DNA of 18,291 bases from Cellulomonas sp. GTDB taxonomy: Bacteria; Actinomycetota; Actinomycetes; Actinomycetales; Cellulomonadaceae. Every line of letters starts with the position of its first letter. Position 1 is the stretch's first letter. The stretch lies in the NCBI GenBank assembly GCA_027451305.1, contig DAIDJQ010000225.1:1-18291 (forward strand). The letters are read 5' to 3'. Shown here one piece after another: positions 13,027 through 18,291 of the stretch. The position numbers and the translations under genes were made by a program. The notes beneath the pieces are model-generated. The model made no database searches. It saw only the letters and a list, made by a program, of their open reading frames with translations, and had not been told where the DNA came from.

Positions 13027-15009
13027 TCAGTCCACCGGGCTCGTCGCCGCGGCGAACTGGCTCGCGTACAGCTGGGCGTACGCCCCGCCGGCCGCGAGCA
13101 GCTCCTCGTGGTTGCCCTGCTCCACGATCGCGCCGTGCTCCATCACCAGGATGAGGTCGGCGTCGCGGATGGTGGACAGCCGGTGCGCGATGACGAAGGA
13201 CGTCCGCCCCGCGCGCAGCGCGTTCATCGCGTGCTGCACCAGCACCTCCGTGCGGGTGTCCACCGAGCTGGTCGCCTCGTCCAGGATGAGGATCGTCGGG
13301 TCGGCCAGGAACGCCCGCGCGATGGTCAGCAGCTGCTTCTCACCGGCGGAGACAGTGCCGCCCTCGTCGTCGATCGTCGTGTCGTAGCCGTGGGCCAGGG
13401 TCCGCACGAAGCGGTCCACATGGGTCGCCGTGGCGGCCTCGACCACCTGCTCGTGCGTCGCGGAGTCGACGCCGTAGCCGATGTTGTCCTCGATCGACCC
13501 CTCGTACAGCCAGGTGTCCTGCAACACCATGCCCATCTGCGACCGCAGCTCGTCGCGGGTCAGTGTCTTGGTGTCCACGCCGTCCAGCGTGATCCGGCCG
13601 CCGTCCACCTCGTAGAACCGCATCAGCAGGTTGACCAGCGTCGTCTTGCCCGCCCCCGTCGGCCCGACGATCGCGATCGTCTGACCCGGTTCGGCCACCA
13701 GCGACAGGTCGTCGATCAGCGGCGTCTCCGGGTCGTACCGGAACGACACGTGCTCGAACGCCACCCGGCCCTGCACCGGCGTCGGCAGCACGGCCGCCGG
13801 CACCGGGTCCGAACCCTGCTCCGGCGAGTCCAGCAGCTCGAACACCCGCTCGGCGGACGCGACACCGGACTGCAGCAGGTTCGCCATCGAGGCGATCTGG
13901 GTGATCGGCTGCGTGAACTGCCGGCTGTACTGGATGAACGCCTGGACGTCGCCCAGGGTCATCGTGCCCGAGGTGATGCGCAGGGCTCCCACCACGGCGA
14001 CCAGCAGGTAGTTCAGGTTTGCGACGAAGCCCAGCGCCGGCTGGATGATCCCCGAGATGAACTGCGCCCGGAACGACGAGCTGTAGAGCTTGCCGTTGCG
14101 CTCGTCGAACGTCGCCGCGGCCTCCTGCTGCCGGCCGAAGACCGTCACCAGCGCGTGGCCGGTGAACATCTCCTCGATGTGGGCGTTCAGCTCGCCCGTC
14201 CACCGCCACTGCTGGATGAACTGGGGCTTCGACCGGGCCGCGATCGCCCCGGCGATACCCACGGTCAGCGGGATCGTCACCAGCGCGATGAGGGACAGCT
14301 GCCACGAGATCGTCAGCATCATCACCAGAACGCCGACCACGGTGAGCACGGAGGTGATCAGCTGCGAGAGCGTCTGCTGCATCGTCTGGGCGACGTTGTC
14401 GATGTCGTTGGTCACCCGGGACAGCAGCTCCCCGCGCGGCTGCTGGTCGAAGTACGACAACGGCAGCCGCGACAGCTTGCTCTCCACGTCCCCGCGCATC
14501 GTCAGCACGGTGTTCTGCACGATCCGCGCGGTGAGCCGGCCCTGCACCCAGCCGAACAGGAACGACGCGACGTACACCGCCAGGACGACGACCAGGATCT
14601 TGCCCAGCCGGGTGAAGTCGATGCCCTTGCCCGGGACCACGTTGGTCATCGCCGAGAGCATGTCCGCGATGGTGCTCTGCCCCTTGGCGCGCAGGGCGGC
14701 GACGGCCTGGTCCTTGGTCACCCCGGCGGGCAGCTGGCGCCCGACGAGACCCTCGAAGATCACGTTCGTCGCACGGCCCAGCAGCTTCGGGCCGGCCACC
14801 GCGGCCGCCACCGACAGCACGCCGAGCGTGATCACGCCGGTCAGCCGCGCGCGTTCGGGTCGGAGCAGTCCGACCAGCCGCTTGCCCGAGGCGCCGAAGT
14901 TCTTCGACTTCTCCCCCGGGACGCCCATGCCCATGCCCATCGGGCCGTGCCCGCCCGGGCCGCGCCGCAGCGGTGCCCCGGGCGCCCGGCCCTGCGTCTG
15001 CCCGCTCAC
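13027..15009 (-). CDS. Heterodimeric ABC exporter subunit with the intact ATP site
   Basis: A 660-residue half-transporter: six membrane helices (about 52-395) fused to an ATPase domain (about 415-655). The ATPase carries Walker A GPTGAGKTT (449-457), Q-loop VLQDTW (495-500), Walker B ILILDE with catalytic Glu578, and H-loop His609. The signature, however, is VSAGE (553-557) rather than LSGGQ. Paired with the upstream subunit, this gives one normal and one degenerate ATP site, as in TM287/288, LmrCD and BmrCD. A Gly/Met-rich cytoplasmic N-terminus (20-34) precedes the first helix, and an extended loop (about 88-132) follows it. The GTG start overlaps the previous gene's stop as GTGA, so translation is coupled. 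Likely role: efflux of drugs, lipids or metabolites. Confidence 0.94.
   Translation of the reverse strand: MSGQTQGRAPGAPLRRGPGGHGPMGMGMGVPGEKSKNFGASGKRLVGLLRPERARLTGVITLGVLSVAAAVAGPKLLGRATNVIFEGLVGRQLPAGVTKDQAVAALRAKGQSTIADMLSAMTNVVPGKGIDFTRLGKILVVVLAVYVASFLFGWVQGRLTARIVQNTVLTMRGDVESKLSRLPLSYFDQQPRGELLSRVTNDIDNVAQTMQQTLSQLITSVLTVVGVLVMMLTISWQLSLIALVTIPLTVGIAGAIAARSKPQFIQQWRWTGELNAHIEEMFTGHALVTVFGRQQEAAATFDERNGKLYSSSFRAQFISGIIQPALGFVANLNYLLVAVVGALRITSGTMTLGDVQAFIQYSRQFTQPITQIASMANLLQSGVASAERVFELLDSPEQGSDPVPAAVLPTPVQGRVAFEHVSFRYDPETPLIDDLSLVAEPGQTIAIVGPTGAGKTTLVNLLMRFYEVDGGRITLDGVDTKTLTRDELRSQMGMVLQDTWLYEGSIEDNIGYGVDSATHEQVVEAATATHVDRFVRTLAHGYDTTIDDEGGTVSAGEKQLLTIARAFLADPTILILDEATSSVDTRTEVLVQHAMNALRAGRTSFVIAHRLSTIRDADLILVMEHGAIVEQGNHEELLAAGGAYAQLYASQFAAATSPVD
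14924..14940. repeat. CCCATG hexamer repeat encoding Met-Gly pairs
   Basis: Nearly three tandem copies of CCCATG occur here. On the minus strand they encode MGMGMG in the N-terminal tail of the second ABC subunit. The repeat unit keeps the frame, so copy-number slippage would alter tail length only. Confidence 0.7.
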
Positions 15010-16745
15010 GCCGCCTCCTCCACGCTCAGCTGCGAGTACACGATCTCCTGGTACGTCGGGTTGCTCTCCAGCAGCTCGCCGTGCGTACCGACCCCGACCA
15101 CCCGTCCCTCGTCCAGCACCACGATCCGGTCCGCGGTGCGGATGGTCGCCACCCGCTGCGCCACCACGAGCACGGTGGCGTCCCTCGTCTCAGGGAGCAG
15201 CGCCGCCCGCAGGGCGGCATCTGTCGCGTAGTCGAGCGCCGAGAAGGAGTCGTCGAACAGGTAGATGCCCGGCTTGCGCACCAGTGCACGGGCGATCGCG
15301 AGGCGCTGCCGCTGACCGCCGGACACGTTGGTCCCGCCCTGCGCGATCGGCGCGTCCAGACCACCCTCCATCTGCTCGACGAAGTCGCGGGCCTGCGCCA
15401 CCTCCAGCGCGTGCCACAGCGCCTCGTCGTCCGCGTCGGGCGCACCGAACTGCAGGTTCGACCGCACCGTCCCGGAGAAGAGGTAGGGCTTCTGCGGCAC
15501 CAGCCCGATGTGGCCCCACAGCTGGTCGGCCTGCAGGTCGCGCACGTCGACGCCACCTACCAGCACACGGCCGCCGGTGACGTCGTACAGCCGCGGCACC
15601 AGGTTCAGCAGCGTCGTCTTGCCCGAGCCCGTCGAGCCGATGATCGCCGTGGTCTGCCCCGGCTCGGCGACGAGGTCGATGCCCTGCAGCACCGCGTCCT
15701 CGGCGCCGGGGTAGCGGAACTCCACGTCCCGCAGCTCGAGGCGGCGCCCCGCGGCGCCGCTCGGCAGCGGCACCGGCACCAGCGGCGGCACCACCGTGGT
15801 GGGGGTGTCGATCACCTGCGCGATGCGCTCGGCGGAGACCATCGCCCGCGGGATCATGACGAACATGAACGAGCTCATCATCACCGCCATGAGGATGAAC
15901 ATGATGTAGGTGATGAAGGCCGTCAGCGCACCGATCTGCATGTCGCCGGCGTCGATGCGTCGGGCGCCGAACCACTGCACGGACACCGACGTCGCGTTCA
16001 TCACGAACATCACCACGGGGAACATCAGCGCCATCAGCAGCCCGGTGCGCAGCGACGCCTCGAACAGGTTGGTGTTGGCCACCCCGAACCGCTCGGCCTC
16101 CCGGCGCTCGCGCACGAAGGCGCGGATCACGCGGACGCCGGACAGCTGCTCGCGCATCACGCGGTTGATCGCGTCGATGCGGGTCTGCATCTGGCGGAAG
16201 TAGGGCACCATCCGGCTGACGATCAGCGCGACGATCACCACGAGCACGGGGACCACCACGAGCAGCAGCCCGGACAGGGCCACGTCCTGGCGCAGCGCCA
16301 TGATCACGCCGCCGATCAGCATGATCGGGGCCATCAGCATGAGCGTGAACGTCAGCAGCATCACCATCTGCACCTGCTGGACGTCGTTCGTGGTGCGGGT
16401 GATCAGGGTCGGCGCGCCGAACTTGCCCATCTCCTGCTGGGAGAACGACTGCACCTGCGCGAACAGGCGCGCCCGCAGGTCCCGGCCCAGCGCCATCGCG
16501 GTTCGCGCGCCGTAGTACACGGCGCCGATCGAGCACACCACCTGCGCGAAGCTGACGGCGAGCATGATCGCGCCGAGGTGCCAGATGACGTGCGTGTCGC
16601 CCTTGGCCACACCGTTGTCGATGATGTCGGCGTTGAGCGAGGGCAGGTAGAGGGTGGCGACCACCTGGGCCACCTGGAGCAGCAGCACCGCGACCGCCGC
16701 GCCCCGGTAGGGGCGCAGGTGCTCGCGGAGCAGTCGGATCAACAT
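15006..16745 (-). CDS. Heterodimeric ABC exporter subunit with the degenerate ATP site
   Basis: A 579-residue half-transporter with six membrane helices (about 16-310) and an ATPase domain (about 335-575). Walker A GSTGSGKTT (370-378), Q-loop LVPQKP (415-420) and a canonical signature VSGGQ (474-478) are present. In Walker B, LFDD places Asp499 where the catalytic Glu should be, and the H-loop residue is Gln530 (VVAQRV). These are the same changes seen in the degenerate-site subunit of TM287/288. It therefore supplies a good signature to its partner's consensus site but has a weak catalytic site of its own. ATG at 16745 follows GGGAG (16756-16752) at six bases. It lies 64 bases after the TetR gene with no promoter visible between, suggesting one operon. 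Confidence 0.94.
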   Translation of the reverse strand: MLIRLLREHLRPYRGAAVAVLLLQVAQVVATLYLPSLNADIIDNGVAKGDTHVIWHLGAIMLAVSFAQVVCSIGAVYYGARTAMALGRDLRARLFAQVQSFSQQEMGKFGAPTLITRTTNDVQQVQMVMLLTFTLMLMAPIMLIGGVIMALRQDVALSGLLLVVVPVLVVIVALIVSRMVPYFRQMQTRIDAINRVMREQLSGVRVIRAFVRERREAERFGVANTNLFEASLRTGLLMALMFPVVMFVMNATSVSVQWFGARRIDAGDMQIGALTAFITYIMFILMAVMMSSFMFVMIPRAMVSAERIAQVIDTPTTVVPPLVPVPLPSGAAGRRLELRDVEFRYPGAEDAVLQGIDLVAEPGQTTAIIGSTGSGKTTLLNLVPRLYDVTGGRVLVGGVDVRDLQADQLWGHIGLVPQKPYLFSGTVRSNLQFGAPDADDEALWHALEVAQARDFVEQMEGGLDAPIAQGGTNVSGGQRQRLAIARALVRKPGIYLFDDSFSALDYATDAALRAALLPETRDATVLVVAQRVATIRTADRIVVLDEGRVVGVGTHGELLESNPTYQEIVYSQLSVEEAA

Positions 16746-16809
16746 GCAGGACTCCCGGGTGTGGGCTGTGCCGTTCGGGCTGGGTTGGGTGCTGTGGTGC
16801 GATGCCCGG

Positions 16810-17517
16810 TCAGGGCCGGGGATCGGGTCGCGGACGACCCGGGCAGGTGACGATCCCGTTCAGGATGAACTCGACCAGCACGCCGGGGGACGGCGGCTGC
16901 ACCTGCTGCCCGGTGCGCGCGGCACCGGCGGTCAGGGCCACCGCTCCGATCATCGTGGTCTCCAGCAGACCGGCTGCCACCGTGACCGGCTGCGCCAGCC
17001 GGTCGGCGTCCGGCTCGAGCAGCACGCGCAGGCGCTCCCGGAACCCCGTGGCGAACTCCCCCTGCCGACGAGCCCACTCGTGGTGCCCGTGCGGGCCGTC
17101 ACCCCGGATCTCCGCCGCGTCCTTGCGCAGCTGGTGCAGCAGCGTCATCCAGAGCATCACGTCCTGCATCCGCCGGAGCCAGGCGGAGACGACGATCGCG
17201 AGCCGCTCCTCCAGAGGCGCGGTCAGGTCCAGCGCGTCCATCAGCTCGAACAGGTCCGACGGGTCGACGGCGGCACCGACCGCCTCCCTGACCAGGGTGG
17301 CCTTGTCGTCGAACACCCGGAACAGCGTGCCCTCGGCCACACCCGCCGCCTCGGCGAGCTCCCGCGTCGTCACATCGGCGCCGCGTTCACGGACGACCGG
17401 CAGCACGGCCCGCAGGATCGCCTGCCTGCGCTCGTCCGGCGGGAGCGGCGCGGCGCGACCCGACCGGGCGCGCCCTTCGCCACCAGGCTGCACGGCACGG
17501 GGGTCAACGCTGGTCAC
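16810..17517 (-). CDS. TetR-family repressor of the adjacent ABC exporter
   Basis: A 235-residue one-component regulator. The N-terminal DNA-binding domain spans about 29-76, with the helix-turn-helix TTRELAEAAGVAEGTLFRVF (50-69), typical of TetR proteins. The remaining helices form the ligand/dimer domain. A GTG at 17517 is taken as start because it lies seven bases after the -10 TACTAT, with no ribosome binding site, as in leaderless genes. An ATG at 17526 in the same frame overlaps that -10 and an ATG at 17547 lies inside the operator, so both are less likely. The gene precedes the two ABC genes on the same strand. Control of its own transcription through the inverted repeat, and of efflux genes in the same mRNA, is the inferred role. 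The inducing ligand is unknown. Confidence 0.88.
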   Translation of the reverse strand: MTSVDPRAVQPGGEGRARSGRAAPLPPDERRQAILRAVLPVVRERGADVTTRELAEAAGVAEGTLFRVFDDKATLVREAVGAAVDPSDLFELMDALDLTAPLEERLAIVVSAWLRRMQDVMLWMTLLHQLRKDAAEIRGDGPHGHHEWARRQGEFATGFRERLRVLLEPDADRLAQPVTVAAGLLETTMIGAVALTAGAARTGQQVQPPSPGVLVEFILNGIVTCPGRPRPDPRP

Positions 17518-17524
17518 GCCCGAC

Positions 17525-17554
17525 ATAGTAAGTGAGTGAGCACTCACTCAGCAA
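17525..17554 (-). promoter_or_regulatory. Promoter of the tetR-ABC operon
   Basis: Minus strand: -35 TTGCTG (17554-17549), an 18-base spacer and -10 TACTAT (17530-17525). The spacer is occupied almost entirely by the TetR-type inverted repeat. The start point would fall at or next to the GTG at 17517, giving a leaderless mRNA. Confidence 0.6.
17531..17550. promoter_or_regulatory. TetR-type operator (inverted repeat)
   Basis: Two overlapping palindromes can be read: AGTGAGTG-AG-CACTCACT (17531-17548) and TGAGTGAG-CA-CTCACTCA (17533-17550). The latter form is the well-known layout of many TetR autoregulatory operators. It lies between -35 and -10 of the regulator's promoter. Confidence 0.85.
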
Positions 17555-17590
17555 GTTCTCAGTGGCGGCTCGCGCTGGTGCCGCGTCCGT

Positions 17591-17609
17591 CGCCCGAGCG
17601 CTACGGGCG
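17591..17609 (-). terminator. Small hairpin across the SPFH stop codon
   Basis: CGCCCG (17591-17596) pairs with CGGGCG (17604-17609). The seven-base loop contains the TAG stop codon of the SPFH gene. It could end that transcript before the TetR promoter, but the stem is short and there is no T-run. Confidence 0.35.
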
Positions 17610-18291
17610 GGTCTCGTCCTCCGCCTCGTCGTCACGCCGGACCACGTCCGGAGCCGCGGTCCCACCGGCGGTCTCGACGACGGGCTCGGCCCCGGCGGGA
17701 GCGGTCGGCTGCACCGGCCGCATCGGTGCGGTGCTGCCCGGACGCTGCCCGGCTTCGGCAGCCGGGTCGAACGGCACCCCGGACATGACCCCTGCACCCG
17801 TGGCGTCGGCCGTCGCCGCCGCCGACTCGCGGCGCGCCTCGGCCAGCGCCTCCTTGGGATCCGGCAGGGAGACGGGTGGCAGCTCCGCGCTCAGCGGCGC
17901 GAAGGTGTAGTCCGAAGGTCGCTCCGCTCCCTCGGGGCCCTCGGCGGGCGGGGAGAGCGGGCCGCCGAACGCCCGGGACAGCGCACCGAGCGCGCCGGAC
18001 AGCTCGGCCGGCAGGAACCACATCGTGTTCGACGGGCTCGCCGCCACCTTGGGCAGCACCTGCAGGTACTGGTACGCGAGCAGCTTGGGATCGGCGTCGC
18101 CACGGTGCACCGCGTCGAAGACCTGCAAGATCGCGCGCGCGTCCCCCTCGGCGCGCAGGATCGTCGCCTGCGCCTCGCCCTCGGCCCGCAGGATCGCGGC
18201 CTGCTTCTCGCCCTCGGCGGTCAGCACCTTCGACTGCTTGACACCCTCGGCGGTCAGGATCGTGGCGCGCCGGTCACGCTCCGCGCGCATC
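17601..18291 (-). CDS. SPFH/band-7 (stomatin-like) protein, C-terminal part
   Basis: The reading frame runs off the right edge of the window, so the membrane anchor and SPFH domain proper are missing. The visible 229 residues begin with RAERDRRATILTAEG, the end of the band-7 coiled coil, which contains four 11-residue repeats of the ILTAEGEKQAA type. These are followed by DAVHRGDADPKLLAYQYLQVLPKVA and NTMWFLPAE, both typical of the C-terminal segment of bacterial stomatin/prohibitin-like proteins. The last 110 residues are Pro/Ala/Glu-rich and probably disordered. The family forms oligomers on membrane microdomains and often partners an NfeD-type protein; a partner, if present, would be outside the window. 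Stop TAG is at 17601-17603. Confidence 0.9.
   Translation of the reverse strand, partial: MRAERDRRATILTAEGVKQSKVLTAEGEKQAAILRAEGEAQATILRAEGDARAILQVFDAVHRGDADPKLLAYQYLQVLPKVAASPSNTMWFLPAELSGALGALSRAFGGPLSPPAEGPEGAERPSDYTFAPLSAELPPVSLPDPKEALAEARRESAAATADATGAGVMSGVPFDPAAEAGQRPGSTAPMRPVQPTAPAGAEPVVETAGGTAAPDVVRRDDEAEDETRP
18132..18260 (-). repeat. Four 33-bp tandem repeats in the SPFH gene
   Basis: Four imperfect 33-base units encode ILTAEGVKQSK, VLTAEGEKQAA, ILRAEGEAQAT and ILRAEGDARA. The 11-residue period fits a right-handed coiled coil. The last unit is one codon short. Confidence 0.7.

Noticed and set aside
12886..16850. Two long plus-strand frames (781 and 625 codons) opposite the ABC genes
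   Set aside because: They are shadows of the two ABC subunits, whose Walker and signature motifs are unmistakable on the minus strand.
18132..18260. Repeat array considered as a possible CRISPR
   Set aside because: The units are adjacent, in frame and encode a coiled coil; there are no spacers and no cas genes.

Overview
The window is a chromosomal segment of a very GC-rich Gram-positive actinobacterium. Signs of this are the strong G/C bias at third codon positions, frequent GTG starts, several apparently leaderless starts behind a TANNNT-type -10, an actinobacterial-type LexA box, and the imuA-imuB-dnaE2 cassette. The exact lineage cannot be fixed from sequence alone; a Micrococcales/Cellulomonadaceae-like organism is my guess. 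Gene density is high, no stretch over about 300 bases lacks a gene, and I see no insertion sequence, prophage, CRISPR array or rRNA.

Layout, left to right. (1) Positions 1-147 hold the C-terminal tail of an unidentified membrane protein. (2) 298-1443 encodes a membrane-anchored alpha/beta-hydrolase esterase. (3) 1620-1768 holds a tRNA-Leu(GAG) gene on the minus strand followed by a strong hairpin. (4) 1912-3159 is an AI-2E family (PerM-like) membrane permease. (5) 3186-9248, minus strand, is a three-gene SOS mutagenesis operon, imuA-imuB-dnaE2, with overlapping genes and a perfect 18-bp LexA palindrome just downstream of a good -35/-10 pair. (6) 9440-10571, plus strand, holds a YbhB/PEBP-family protein and a YbaK/EbsC-like protein. 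(7) 10684-12898, minus strand, is an MFS transporter followed by a SpoU/TrmH-type RNA methyltransferase. (8) 13027-17517, minus strand, is a TetR regulator followed by the two halves of a heterodimeric ABC exporter. An inverted-repeat operator sits in the spacer of the regulator's promoter. (9) 17601-18291 is the C-terminal part of an SPFH/band-7 (stomatin-like) protein cut by the right edge.

How the genes work together. The mutasome genes form one unit: ImuB looks like a catalytically dead Y-family protein with a beta-clamp motif, ImuA like a RecA-fold protein without a working P-loop, and DnaE2 is the intact polymerase. The TetR-ABC-ABC block looks like a self-regulated drug or metabolite efflux module with one degenerate and one consensus ATP site. 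The remaining genes look like ordinary housekeeping or membrane functions. The best supported items for closer study are the arrangement of the LexA and TetR operators inside their promoters, low-complexity insertions in ImuB and DnaE2, and a YbaK-like protein with Asn where the catalytic Lys is expected. I did not find a clearly new biological system.
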